64,000 nucleotides of DNA from Tremella fuciformis (Eukaryota > Basidiomycota > Tremellomycetes > Tremellales > Tremellaceae): positions 186,001 through 250,000 of the forward strand of contig CP136496.1 in the NCBI GenBank assembly GCA_032768795.1, given 5' to 3'. The position numbers and the translations under genes are program-made. The number at the start of each line of letters is the position of its first letter. Positions within the stretch are counted from its first letter, which is position 1. Positions 27,568-45,380 of this stretch are shown piece by piece. The notes beneath the pieces were generated by a model. That model did not search any database and had not been told where the DNA came from. It worked only from the letters and a program-made list of their open reading frames with translations.

Positions 27568-28371
27568 ATCAGTGGACCATATTTCTCATTGTACAGCACC
27601 ATTGCTCTTCTTCATTCTCTAGTATCAGGTTCAAATGTATTGTGAATACCTTCAGCCTGTCAGCATTATGATAATAATCACACGGCCTTCCAAATCTCCA
27701 TTGCCATGACTCCTCTATTTGCCATCAGACACAGATATATCCTGTATTTTGGATGAGGATCCAAAATCTACACCATGCTATGCCACGCAGTGAAATATAT
27801 GTGTAGGTGTAGGGGTTACAGCCAATGCTCATGCTGTGCATTGATCTATACACTAGATTATGGTAGAAGATCAACAGCACTGACAGCCAACAGAGACCAG
27901 CCAAGAGCGTAGGTAGTCAGTTGTCCATCACACATACCCACACCTTAGGCTGCCTGGGTGGGTGATGTGCTTGGTTGACGGGTGTGGCAGTCATGACATA
28001 CAGCCAATGCCTCTGACCGGTGGCAGATTGCCTGTAGAACCTTTTGCAAACTTACCCACAAAATCCAATAACCTTCCATTACAGCTGTCAGGAAGAAAGG
28101 TGGGACCAAAATGGCAATGCCCATGTCAAAGGCTGTTCCAGGCATTGGATGCAGATCACAGAGACCCAACTTGGTATTGCAGACTGCGATTGCCAAATGG
28201 ACTCTTGCCAACTGCCACCCCATATATCCCTTCATCAGCATCCTCCACATGAAGGGAGCACGGCCAAGCAACACAAGCACCGTGCTGCATACAAAAGCCT
28301 GGCCGCACAAGACCGTAGTTCTTGCCATACGCAAGCCCTTTCCTTCATTACCGACCCAAACACCAGCAAAC
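27568..28371. other. spacer between tandem copies A and B
   Basis: The 3' flank of copy A (27568-27900) and the promoter-side repeat of copy B (27990-28371). No gene is supported. Confidence 0.5.
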
Positions 28372-29229
28372 ATGAACACCACAACAAGTCCTGGAGATCA
28401 TGAGAGTGCGTCAAAATCGGCATCCTCGCATCAAGCCCAGCCCACCGAGACCGCCGGCGCCGCCAAGATGACTGGCGCGCCCACCTCAGTGACACTGACC
28501 GCCAACCAGGGCTTCTTGTTGTCCTTCGTGCAGTTGTCGGACGTAGTCAGCGACACACTCCGGCTCGCCTCCGGCACCCAAGGGGCAGGAGGACACTCTG
28601 AGGCGTATCTTCAGGCTCAATCACGCTGCGCCGCGCTCGCCGACGGATGTGAGTACACGAAAGATTCTTGTTTCCCCTCTCCATTGGCCACATAGGAGTG
28701 CATCACTCCTGTATGCGAGAGGTGCAGTGCTGATCCCACGTGTCGCTCAACGGCGTCCTTGAGCAAGCCACACAGGGCGTGAGGGCAGGCAGATTCCAGA
28801 AGGCCGGGAGCGACTGTTCCATATGGGCTGTGGCGTGGGAGCGGCTCAAGCTGCAGGTGCACCGGGAGGCGCCGACCTGGGTAGACGAGCACGACGCACT
28901 CACGGGCGCCGTGGGCGCCAGCGCATCTTTCACGGCGCATTTCCAGGCTATGTATGCCCCAGTGGTGAACGAGTTCACCCGCTTTGGGGCGGGGGATGAG
29001 CAGGAGGAGTACTGGACGGACCTTGCACAGAAGAATGGGGCAAAGTCGTTTGACTTCAATGTGGGTGGGCATGTTGGGTCTAGCAGCGCTGACGGTCCAC
29101 CAGACGGCACTTGCGGACTGGAATCACGGGTTTCCTATGATACCGACCGACGCGGCCAATACACTGTTCGCCGCGAAATTTAGACCCTCAGCGAGGGATG
29201 AAGCTGCTACCGAGGAGTCCGCACCCTAG
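28372..29229 (+). CDS. orphan three-exon protein, tandem copy B
   Basis: Exon 1 is 28372-28648, exon 2 about 28768-29060 and exon 3 29104-29229 (intron 2 of 43 nt with donor GTGGGT and acceptor CCACCAG); this gives about 231 residues. As in A, the exon 2 acceptor is inferred. Shared blocks with A include L-S-D-x-V in exon 1, L-E-Q-A-T and G-R-F-x-(E/K)-A-G in exon 2, S-A-S-F-T-A-H-F-Q, N-G-A-(K/N)-S-F-D-F at the junction and P-T-(D/N)-A-A-(N/K)-T-L-F in exon 3. Conservation of exon frames on both sides of the introns supports a real gene. Function unknown. Confidence 0.5.
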
Positions 29230-29809
29230 CAAGACCCGCCTACTCTGGCCTAACGCAGTGGACCACATTTCTCATGGTACAGCGCCATTGCTCTTCTTTC
29301 TTGTTTATGATTAGGTTCTAATGTATTTGTGACTATCTTCAGCCCGTCCGCATTGTGAGAATGAGACACGGCCTTCCACTGCTCCTCGCTATTAGTGATG
29401 CCTTCGCTACTTAGCTGTGGTGTGCAGACTCAAATGTATTATGTATTCTAGATGAGGATCCGACGTCTACACCATGCTATGCGCTGCGGCCCAATGCTCA
29501 CGTAGGCTCTGCATCCTGAGAAGATTCAACAACGACTCTTCCGACCGGTCAGCCCAATGACACTCCCTCTTCTGTACAAGAATGGAGACTCGGATGTGCT
29601 GTGTAGACTCGGATGTATTGTGTATCCCGAGACAAGCCGATCTTTATCGTATGATGCTATGCCGGGCGGCCAAATACATATGTGGGGGTTACGCCCAATG
29701 CTCATGCTATGCGTTGATCTATACACTGTACCATGGTATGTTCGGATCCTCATGCAAATTCGTCTATCTCACCAGTCCGTGCGCACGTGGGCGATGGGAT
29801 GGATTCAGA
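29230..29809. other. 3' flank of copy B, convergent with INO80
   Basis: No gene is supported. The first 250 bases repeat the 3' flank of copy A. The remainder is the shared downstream region of copy B (+) and INO80 (-). Confidence 0.45.
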
Positions 29810-35821
<6,012 letters not shown>

Positions 35822-36551
35822 GCTGCTATGCCGGATTCATGGGGTCGGTCGGTTGTGGTGGTGAGAATAGAGGCGATGGGCGATGGAGAGTGGGAAGCAG
35901 ATGGGGGAAGAGGGGGGATGGGGGGAAGGAGGAGCGGCGTTATGACTAAAAGGCCGAAGGACCAGAGACAGAGAGACGATACCAACTACAGCACTACAGC
36001 AACGGTCGACGATGCATCGACGACGAGCAACGTTAGTGGTGAGCGATGCTACTCAGCTCGACGACGCGGAAGGAGGCGGGGAGCGATGCATGTATGATAG
36101 TATAAGAAGGGGGCGGGGGGCGCTCGCCACTGGCCGGGCACGTTCCCTCTGCCGTCGAGCTCAGTCAACGGTGGGGGTGGTGTTGAACAATGACGACGAC
36201 GACGACGAGATGCATCTTCTCAATCACAGCTGTGTCTTCTACCTCTTCGCACTCTTTTGCAAGTACAACTTCTGTGGTGGTTCTTCGACTGGCGTCTCTT
36301 CTCCCGGGCTGTCTCGGGGTGAGTGGGAGATGGGTATGGGTATCCTTTTTCTCTCCACGGTGGTTGGCTCATTTTTCGATTTCTCCTGCTCGTTTCTCTC
36401 TTTCTGCAACAACCACGGCGACGCGTGCACCTCCACCTCATATCATCTATTATCACTGCCATACTTAAATACACGTAAGGCATAAAGACATGCATAGATG
36501 ACACGGATACCACTGCCAGCCCCAATACTTGTATGTATATGCATGCACAGT
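35822..36551. promoter_or_regulatory. INO80 upstream region
   Basis: Intergenic between the INO80 start and the stop of the TMEM115-like gene, both on the minus strand. It is rich in CT/GA tracts and short ACG repeats (36187-36210). A 157-codon plus-strand frame covers part of it but is low-complexity and not supported as a gene. Confidence 0.4.
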
Positions 36552-37721
36552 CTACTCCTTGACCTTGCCCTCTTCTTTGGGCGCAGGAGGAGCAGTCGAT
36601 GTAGATGCAGCTGCCGGTGTGGGAAGAGCGGGGTTGGTGGTCGTGCTGGGCGAGGCACTGGTCGGCGCAGGTGTGCCCGACGCCAGTCTCGCATCGAGCG
36701 CTTTGAGAGCCAGAGCCCTAAACCGTCAGCTTGTTCGATAACACCTCTCTATAAGATGACAGACCTGCGCCGCTCTGCCTCTGCCCGCGCACCGCCCGGT
36801 CCAGGCAACATGGCATATCCGCTGCTCTGGGGCTCGTCCCACCCTTGCACAACCTTGAGCCGCACAGCCAGGGCAAACACCCGGTTGGCGACGAGGGAGA
36901 TATATGGTCGCACAGGGGGAGGGAACCAGTACTGGAACGCAAATGTCTCGGACCGGTCACCCCTAAAGTCTCCATTCTCAGACAGCTTGAAGAAGCGGAG
37001 GTAGACCCAGGCGACAAAGAAGCCGAACTGGATGAGGATGTAAGGCGACGGGCCGAGCAGGATGACCAGGACGTTGGATACGAGGAGGTAGATACCCGGC
37101 AGAGTCTGACTATCAGCGCCACCCCCTTCCTTGCTGGGATAGACTCGCCTTGACGCGCATCTTGATGATGCCAAACAGCTGCAGCTGGTGCTCCGGGATC
37201 AATTGCGTGAAAGCGACCAGGAACCCAGACTGAAGACCCGAGAGACCATGATAGGGCGCCGCATCACTCCTGGTCAGCTCCTACCCGACGGAATTGTAGC
37301 TGACCCACAGCTCGGCCCCAAGGACGAGGTACGTCAACCACGCAAACCCAAACGCAATGACGTTCGAGCCCACAATCGTCACGCAGCAAAAGCGGATCAG
37401 CTCCTTTGGCCCCCACACGCGCTCGAGGTATCGCGCGGCGAATCCCAGTGACAGGGCCGAGAAGAAGAGCTCGACAATGTTGAGCTCGACCCAGCCGCTC
37501 GTGAGCAGCGTCCAGGGGTACAGCCAGCTCTTGCCCGGGCTGAGCACGAGCCATGGCATTTGTAGAGCGGCGTGCCGTAGGGACGACCCGCCGGCCGTGT
37601 TTTGGTCGACGAGCACCGAGAGGAGCAGCGCGGCGAGGGTGAAGATGATGTTGGTGAGCACTAGAAGGCGGGTGCAGAAGGGCACGGATTGCAGGAACGG
37701 GAGGAAGGACACGGAGGGCAT
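36552..37721 (-). CDS. TMEM115/rhomboid-like membrane protein (DUF1751)
   Basis: Exons 37721-37309, 37269-37149, 37105-36765 and 36717-36552 give 346 residues. The chain has about six hydrophobic spans (for example LLVLTNIIFTLAALLLSVLV, FCCVTIVGSNVIAFGFAWL, YLLVSNVLVILLGPSPYIL) and the family blocks P-W-x-L-L-T-S-G-W-x-E and Y-H-G-L-S-G. The family is a catalytically inactive rhomboid-fold group, in animals TMEM115 of the Golgi, involved in Golgi traffic. The C-terminal 60 residues are Pro/Ala/Thr-rich and end in a charged tail. Intron 1 uses donor GTGGGT; intron 2 appears to be a GC-AG intron (AAG/GCGAGT...GTCAG). Confidence 0.8.
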
Positions 37722-38259
37722 CTTGCGAGGGGTACGGGGCTGAGGTGGGGTAGGAAGGAAGAGATGGGCGGGAGATGGGGTCGGGAGTGCAGAATCGATG
37801 GTCGAAAGATGATAGACGGTCGAGACTATCCCCAATCCGCGTGCCGCGTTCGGAGGGTGGTGATCCTTTCGCCAATCGATCAGTCGAGGATCGATAGGCG
37901 TCGAACGAGTCGTAGAGACGGATCTACGTACACACCAAGGAAGAGAAGAGGCGATATACGTAGAGATGAGGGGTCAATGTCGACGTACTCGCTCACCACC
38001 TCGACGCGTCTCGTCGCTGCCGCTTGTCCCGCTGGGGAAGGGTGAAAGGAGTAATCGGGGTTAGCCGGCGATATGACCGGGTGGCAAATCCATCACCACC
38101 TGGCTCGCAACGGGACTAACCTTTCTGTTGACAATTGACAATTGACATTATTTCTTAGAGCATTCCTTGACCAGTCTGCTCGCGACCATCTTGGCGAGCC
38201 CCGCCTCACTATTGAATTGATTGGAGCACAGCCTCGCTGCGCTCGGCGCTCGGCTCGGC
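37722..38259. promoter_or_regulatory. divergent promoter, TMEM115-like and TBL1-like
   Basis: A 538-bp head-to-head spacer. It includes CT-rich stretches and a small direct repeat GACAATTGACAATTGACA near 38127-38150. No gene is supported. Confidence 0.45.
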
Positions 38260-40940
38260 ATGCCCGGCTCGTCGCTCGAACCCCCGCCCTCGCCCGCGCT
38301 CTCCGACCCCGACACGCCGGGCGGCCTCACCCTCTCCTCGGTCGAGATCAACCTCCTCATCTACACCTACCTCCTCGAGTCCAACTTCCAGCATTCGGCA
38401 TTCAGCATCCTGCACGAGTCGGGCTTAGCACAAACCTCGCTATGGCGCCACTTTAACCCCTCCACCCCGCCCCCGCCCCCTTCGCGCGCCAAGCCGAATG
38501 GTCTCCCTGGCGGCGCAGCGACCACGCCCGGCGTGGGAGCCGGCGCTGGCGCCGGGCTGGGCAAGTCCCCCGCCAGCGCGACATTCGGCACGACGCGCGG
38601 CAAGATCCCGCGGGGCGAGCTGGTGCGCTGGCTCTGGAAGGGCCTGCGCCTCGAGCACATGTCGCGCCACCTCGCCAACGAGGGCAGGGGTCCCTGTCCG
38701 AACCCGTTCCACCTTGTCATCCCGCACTTCTGTCCCAAAGACTACCCCTCGGCCAAGGTCAACCCCAGCCGCCCCAATTCGCCCATGATGAAGATCAACC
38801 ACCTGCCCCCGCAGCAGTCGCGCCCCTTTCCCCTCGCGCAGCCGGACGACGATGCGTCCTCCTCCACACCTGGCCCTGGAGCAGGCGCCAGTCGGCCGGC
38901 GCGCAGTGCCGCCGTGCAGACTGCGCCTGAGGCCGGCCCGTCGGTAGACAAGGGCAAGCGGAAAGCCCCTGCGCGTGGCGTGCCGGACGCCTCGAGGGAA
39001 GGGAGCAGAGCACGCAGCGCCTCGCCGAGCAAGGCGAGCCGGAATGGCGATTCCGACAAGCCGGGCAGGAAGAAGGCCCGCACGTCAGCGGGGACAGCGA
39101 TGGACGTCGATGACGATCCGCCCAAACGAGGGCGGCAGAACCCTTCGCGCAAACCGGAGTCTTCGACCTCTTCGACCACCGAGAAGAAGGCCAAGAAAGA
39201 TATGCTCTCCGTCCCATCGACCTCTCGCCGCTCTCCCTCTGTGTCCACCGCCAAACCCGGCTCGACGGCCTCAAAGTCCCCCGCACCCCCCGACTCGGAC
39301 GCCGATGATTCTGAAGAGCTCGTGAATCGTTTCTGGATCAGCAAGGAGGACATCGCTGTCTTTGCCGGACATAAGGATATGGTCTCGAGCGTCGCGTGGA
39401 ATCCCAGCATATCCGACTTGCTCGCTACGGGCAGCTCTGATGGCACTGCACGGATATGGCATGTGGCGCAGGGAGAAGAGGGCAAGTTGGTGCAGGGGGA
39501 CAAGGAGACGCTGGTGGTGACGCACAAGAGCGTAGAGAGCAGCAGAAAGGCCGTCACGGCGGTGGCGTGGCACCCCTCGGGCAGCCTGTGGGCGACGGGT
39601 GAGCTATTCATTGACGAGCTCTGCACGTAGCTCATGAGCAGGCTGCGACGATTCGGTCGTGCGCATATATACGCCCGACGGCCAGATCACCGCCATTCTC
39701 AACTATGGCCGAGGCAAGGTTAATGCTCTCAAGTTCTCGCCCAGCGGTCGGTATATCTTGGCGGCCAAAGACGACTATACGGTCGCTTGCTTCAATACTG
39801 CCGGTGGTCTCCATGCTAGCTACGAAGCACATTCCAGTCAGCTCCTCTTCCTGCTGGGACGTATGGGCTGACTCTTGCAGAAGAGGTTAACGACATTGAC
39901 TGGCTCGACGACCACATCTTCGCCTCTGGCGCCAACGACCATACTGCCCACGTCTTCCGCGTCGACAACAAGCGTTCCAAGTACAGCTTCAAAGCCCATA
40001 CAGACGATGTCACCCGAGTTGCCTGGTCCCCCGAGGGCCTGTTCCCCAACGACGAGCGTTTCCTCGCCACTGCCTCAGACGACGGTCTGGTCATCATCTG
40101 GCGCATGGCTTCGTATCCCGACAAGGCGACCAGCCACAGCGAGATCAGCGATACGCGCAGCGCAAGCCCACAGAAGAAAGCGCCCCTAGATGAAGACGAT
40201 TACTTTGGGAATCAGAAAGAGGGCAGGGATGGGCTTGTCAAGCGGCTGGTGGTCGTTGAGGAGAGCGACAATAAGCGCATGAACACGCTGGCTTGGAGTC
40301 CTGGTCGTGTCGGTGGCCGGGCCCTCATCGCCGCGTGAGCACCTGCTGCGTTTCCGCAAGCTCTCTGCTGACTGCCAGTGGCGGCCAGGACTCGTCTGTC
40401 AAAGTCTTTGATGCTCTTTCTGGCGAGACACTCCATGTTCTACCCGATATGGAATCTGGGACTGGCAGTCTAGCATTCTCGCCCATCGCCCTCGGCGGCT
40501 ATCTTGCCGCTGGCGGCTGGGACGGCGAGCTCATCATCTGGGACCTTGAGGTAAGTTCAGCTGCCGCATTGGGTGAGTCAGCTGAACGCCAGTCTGGCGA
40601 GAAAGTCAAAGAGTGGGAAGTTTTGGAAGTTGCCGGCGAGTCGAGGCGGCGCACCCGGCCTCTTGTTGTGAGCTGAACCCATCCTTGGATGGGCCGCGTT
40701 GATGTGCAGATGACCATGGCGTGGAGGGATGATGGCAAGCATCTGGCCATTGGCACGCATAGCAAGCGCCTCATCGCGATCCATATGGGCGACCTGGAGC
40801 CCAAGGCGGTCACTGCGGCCACTGCGGCCACGCAGACGGAAGGGGAGGGGGAGGGGGATGAAGAGGTCGAGGAGGTGGAGGAGGTGGAAGAAGTGGAGGA
40901 ACACAAGGATGGGGGCGACGCGGTGATGCAGGAGGCGTAG
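38260..40940 (+). CDS. TBL1: TBL1/Sif2-type LisH-WD40 corepressor subunit
   Basis: Exons 38260-39598, 39642-39836, 39881-40334, 40379-40550, 40593-40667 and 40710-40940 give 821 residues. I chose the ATG at 38260; the frame is open further upstream but without ATG. A LisH motif (SSVEINLLIYTYLLESNFQH, residues about 27-46) and the F-box-like segment are followed by a Ser/Pro/Lys-rich linker of about 200 residues, then WD40 repeats from about residue 375 (FAGHKDMVSSVAWNP...GTARIW; DDSVVRIY; GANDHTAHVFRV; SDDGLVIIW; GQDSSVKVFD; GGWDGELIIWD). The family links histone deacetylases in Set3C/NCoR-type corepressor complexes in the nucleus. The C-terminus is acidic with an E-V-E-E repeat. Confidence 0.85.
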
Positions 40941-41153
40941 GGTCGTCGCGTCAAATCCCATGCGACTGAGCGACTCATGTCGGACATACACCCATGCAAC
41001 TCATGTCGCTACAGTATCAGGAGAGTGGCAAAAGTGGCAATGTGGCACTGTGGCAGTGTGGCACTTATCGACCTGAGCACACGGAACAGGTGCATAACCA
41101 CACATGGGCAGACTAGATGTGCCAATATGTCTATGCGAACCGAAAGGAGAAGT

Positions 41154-43195
41154 CTAGCGCACTTCATACGTGACATTTGTCCCCCAGGGCTCACTCTCAT
41201 CATCATCCTCCACCACCCATGCATTATACCCCTCAGGGACCCAGTCGTACTCCTGTGTTGGCCCCTCGTCGCGTTCATAAGGCTGCCACGTCTGCGTAGG
41301 CTGTTGGGTAGACTGGGCAGGCATGCTCGGCTCCCAATTCGGAACGAGCAGTGTAGGCTGGTCAGGCATGCTCGGCTGCCAGGACTGGCCAGGCATGCTT
41401 GACTGCCAAGGTCTGCTAGGCTGTCGGGTAGGTTGACTAGGCAGGCTCGGGCTCGGCTCGACCTGCTCAGTGGGGCTACGGCGCTTGCGCGTGAAGAGCC
41501 GGGATAGGCGGCTGAGCCAGGTCCTTTTTTTAGGCGCGGCAGAGGGCTGTACGGTAGCTTGTTGAGCCGTCGTTTGAGGCGGAGGCCAGTAAGACCACTG
41601 GCGGGTCAGTTCCGTCTCATATCGGAATCTAGACTCACGGGCTGACTTCCTCCCTGGTCTGGGCCAGAAGGGTCTCCGTCTCCGTAATGCTGAGGCTGGC
41701 CGTATGAGTCCCCAGACCGAGTTTGACCGTACGTGTCTCCGTGCTGGGTCTGGCTGAACGTGCTGTTAAACTGACCTGGGGCGAAAGTGCTCCCGTCCTG
41801 GGGCTGGCCAAACGTGCTGTCAAAGTGATTCGGGGCAAAGGTGCCTCCAAACTGATTCGCGTTGAAGGCCGCCCTATCGTTATCGTGGAGGTCTGCCCAC
41901 GTTGTCGCGAATTGATCTTGTCCGATAGCGGGTCCGAACTGATTCGGGCCGGCGAAGGTCGTCCAGTCGTGCTCGTGTGACACTCCGAAGAACGCAGCAT
42001 CGACTGACCGCTCAAACGCGTCTAACTCCCGCACCTCCGCATCCCTAAAGGCGCCCAGGTTCGAACAGTGCTCCTCGACCTGCTGGTTTGGGTCCCACCT
42101 CCGCATCCCCCCGCCCACATTCGAGGTTTGCAGATTGATGATGTGCGGTATGGGGCAGTGGGCCGAGCTTTCCTTGCCGAGCAGCTTCAGGTGCTTCCAG
42201 TACGCAGCGCTGACATCCTTGAAGCGGTCCTGGTAGCAGCTCAAACAGGCGCCAGACACCGGTCCGAGGCCCTGGTCGTCTGTGGCGTTCGCGTCGTACG
42301 GCCGAACGCGGAAAACTTCGTAGTCCCGACTACACTCTGTGCACGTCCTGATGCGCGGTCCCCGATACTCGTTGCCTAGTATATCAGCGCTGGATCACCT
42401 CAGGCGAGAGCGTCTGGGCTCACTAGGCTGGTTGGGGTTGTGTGAGGATGGACGCCTCCCGTATTCGTCGAGCGGGAAGAACGGCATAAATGTAGTGGGC
42501 GGCGCGGGCTCGAAGATCTCGTGGTGCGCCTTGCACGTCTCGTACAGTTCGGTTGCGGTCTCTTCATAGCACGTGGGGCACGCTTCGGAGATGGGCAGCG
42601 GTCCGCTGTGCATGGCGCTGTATGGGTGTACGCGGAATGCCGAGTAACGCGAGTGGCACTTGGTGCACTCCTTCTTCGGTGGCTCGAGGCCATTGTCGTA
42701 TGTCTCCCCTGCTTGTCAGCCTGTCTCTGCGTGGAGTGGAAGGGACGTGCCGTATGTGTACGGCACCATGGTGGATTGGATGCACTCGCTCAGTGCATGC
42801 TCCTTTGCCGCTTGGGCCCCCTCCCAATCTTCTTCGAGCTCCGCCAGAGTTTTCCCGGCAGGTGCTTTGGGAGTGACCCGCGAGGCAAAAGGCCACAGAC
42901 GCGCGAATATAGACGGGTTTTCGACTCTGGCTTGTTCTTCTTCATCGTACTTGTCAGCCCATGTCTGGTACGAGCGAGCCTCCTGCTGGATTCCGTGCGT
43001 GTTGTCATCGGCTTTGCCATACTTGTTATAACGATCATACAAGGGTGTCGGTGGAGGGCTCCGACGAGTCTGACGAGTATTCTGTTGGGTTTGTCGGACA
43101 TAATCTCGATCGTAGCAAAAAGGATCATACTCTTCTTCTCGCTCGTCGATCTCAGGGTCGTCAAGGTAGGCTCCTGGCAATGAATATCTCGACAT
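41154..43195 (-). CDS. orphan protein with paired CxxC modules, copy G1
   Basis: Exons 43195-42767, 42703-42424, 42375-41639 and 41597-41154 give 629 residues; junctions 2 to 4 are firm (donors GTGAGC, GTGAGT), the first junction is the least certain (donor GTGCCG). Two similar modules are visible: T-K-C-H-S-R-Y-S-A-F-R-V-H-P-Y...A-C-P-T-C-Y and T-E-C-x-x-x-Y-E-V-F-R-V-R-P-Y...A-C-L-S-C-Y. Each has a C-x2-C and an A-C-x2-C-Y, likely zinc-binding. The third exon contains repeats of F-G/F-N with T-F (F-x-P-x-x-F-x-S-T-F), the last exon repeats P-S-M-P-x-Q. The end of the chain reads E-G-Y-N-A-W-V. G2 has the same exon plan. Not a recognised family. Confidence 0.65.
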
Positions 43196-43896
43196 CGTGG
43201 TGTGGACAAGTAGTGGGAGTGGGTTGTTTTTCTAGAAAGTAAGATTTTGGAGGATGAGAGGGGGCATGAGCGAGTCGAGGCTTTTAGTATATTGAAGCAA
43301 AAGGCCACATGAAAGGAGGTGAAAATTTTCGTCAGGAGGGAGGGGGGGAGAGCGTGTCGTACAAGCGTCAGAGTGTTTGCAGTAGCTCTCACTGTTTGAG
43401 CATAGCCTCGAGTTTGACGAAATGGTATGGTTGCTGGCACAGACGCGAAAGCGGTCGCTGGGATTGCTCCGAAAGCCCTCAGAGCAGCTCCCTACTGTAC
43501 ATTCAGACCTAAATCCCGTCGAGAGTGGCATCGGTACCCGCTTTTCTCCTGCCTCACTCTCATACAGCCATACAGGGTTCATTGTCGCCTGCAGGAAGTC
43601 AATCTCGTCGTGACTGATTCAAAACTCCCCGCCACTCACGCTGCAGGTTCAGTTATAAAAGGTGATGGCATGGAGCGACATGTCTAATACAAGCTGAGTG
43701 TGGCGAGGACCGGGGCGGGAAAGGGGGGAGGGGGGGGGGGGAGGGGGGGGGAAAGGGTGTGTGTGGAGGGGATCGGAAGATCAAGCAGGTAAGCAAGTTG
43801 TACACTGGAGGAGGAAGGTGGATGCACTATACTCTCGCAGGCTCTTCAAGTCGTCCTTGTGTTTGATGATCAGACAGACGGGATCTAACACGTTAC
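43196..43896. other. G1 upstream region and G-rich tract
   Basis: The promoter region of G1 (to about 43520) shares blocks with the promoter of G2 (TTTGCAGTAGCTCTCA; AGCAAAAGGCCAC versus AGCAGAAGGCCAC), so the duplication included regulatory DNA. A tract at 43711-43755 holds runs of 6 to 13 G and could form a G-quadruplex. No gene is supported. Confidence 0.45.
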
Positions 43897-45380
43897 TCAC
43901 GTGACTACGTTTGTTGCCCACCCATACTGCCTCTCGACATCTTCCACCCACGCATTCAAGCCCTCAATCGTCCAGGGGTAGTCTTCCGCGTTTGTTAGGG
44001 GGTCTGGGGGGCTCTTGCGCGAAAACAGTCGAGATAGGCGGCTGCGCCAGGTCCGCTTCTGCCGGGTTGTGCCACGGGTCGCAGTGAACAAACCTTGGAC
44101 CCACTCGGACAGCTACGCGGTCAGCTTCGCCCGAAGATTGGCGTTTACACTCACGAGTTGGGACTGGGTCTCGGCCTGACCGGAGCCGTACCCGGTAGGG
44201 CCGAAAACGCTCTCGTACTCGGGTGGGGGGGACAGTTCAGTTTCGTCTTCTCCAAGCCTGGTCCCGGATTGATTACGGGGGGTTGTGGTCCTGTCATCAG
44301 GCTGGGAAGACTCTAAGGATGCAGCAAAAGCGATCGCGGCGTCTGGGGTCATCTGACGCTCTTCCGCTCGCGCCGCTGCTTCCGCTTCCTCTGGCTCGCG
44401 GGCTCGAAGCACCCCCAGCTTCGAGCAGCACTCCTTGTAAAGCGGCATGGGACGGGACCCGCCGGGCTCGTTGAAGATGCAACGCAGTTTTATAGTCTCC
44501 GGCACATAGCACTGCGCGGATGACTCAGGATCAAGAAGCTCCAAATGCCTCCAGTACACAGTGATGAGGCCACGGAACCCGGTCTTGTAGCAGCTCCAGC
44601 ACGCGCGGGACACAGGGTCGACTGGGCCCGGCCGAGGGTCATGTCCGTCGTATGGTCGCACGAGGAATGCCGTGTAGGGCTCGCTGCACTGTGTGCAAGT
44701 CCGCACCAGTGGCCCTCCGTAACCCCCGCACTCGTCTTAGAGTTAACAGCCGCAACTCACGTCGGCGCGGCCTAGGTCAGGTGACTCACTAGGCTGGTGG
44801 TGCTCAAATGCCGACGGGCGAGATCTGTACTCGGCGTCGTCGAGGAAGAGCAACGGCATGAATTGAGTGGGCGGCGTGGGCTCAAGGAGATCATGATGCT
44901 TCTTGCACTCCAAGTACAGCGCTGTGGCGGTTTCTTCATAGCAAGTGGGGCACGCCTCGGAGAGGGGTAAGGGCCCAAGGTCCAAGACGCTGAATGGGTG
45001 CACACGGAATGCCGAGTAGTGCGACTGACACTTGGTGCATTGCCTTGTTGGCGGCTCAAGGTATTCCTCTCCTGCCCATCAGCCCTCTCGCTCTGTTTGG
45101 GCTGAATCGCTGAATCAAACGTGCCGTCAGTATATGGGACTATAGTGGCCCGGATGCACTCGCTCAAGGCTTGAGACTCTGCCGCCTGAGGGTCCTCCGA
45201 CTCTTCTTGAACCACCGCCAGGGTCTTCTTAACCAGAGATTTGAGATTGGCTTGAGAAGCAGACTCGGGTTGGACATCATATCGATCACAATGATGAGAA
45301 TCATACTGATGCTCAGCTTCGTCCTCCTGATTGGCATTATCATCGGCAAGGCGGGCTTTTCTCCATGGAAACTTTGACAT
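43897..45380 (-). CDS. orphan protein with paired CxxC modules, copy G2
   Basis: Exons 45380-45141, 45066-44790, 44735-44155 and 44112-43897 give 437 residues, with the same exon plan and phases as G1. Modules: T-K-C-Q-S-H-Y-S-A-F-R-V-H-P-F...A-C-P-T-C-Y and T-Q-C-S-E-P-Y-T-A-F-L-V-R-P-Y...A-C-W-S-C-Y, followed in both copies by Y-W-(K/R)-H-L-(K/E)-L-L-x-x-E-S-S-A-x-C. It lacks the F-x-S-T-F and P-S-M-P repeats of G1, hence the shorter length, but keeps the last-exon block R-L-S-R-L-F-(T/S)-R-K and the G-x-N-A-W-V end. The first intron is again weak (donor GTCCCA). Function unknown; zinc binding is inference from cysteine spacing. Confidence 0.65.

Larger units (their letters stand above)
26230..29750 (+). 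repeat. tandem segmental duplication, two units of about 1.75 kb
   Basis: Unit 1 (about 26.23-27.98 kb) and unit 2 (about 27.99-29.75 kb) share upstream sequence, gene structure and downstream sequence (TTTCTCAT..GTACAGC.CCATTGCTCTTCTT after each stop codon; CTACACCATGCTATG further on). Unit 2 coding sequence is more GC-rich. The 3' part of the second unit, near 29650-29740, repeats again the motif CCAATGCTCATGCTATGCGTTGATCTATACACT. Confidence 0.65.

Noticed and set aside
36012..36485. 157-codon plus-strand frame upstream of INO80
   Set aside because: Low-complexity, no domain, no paralogue, and lies in the promoter region of a conserved gene.
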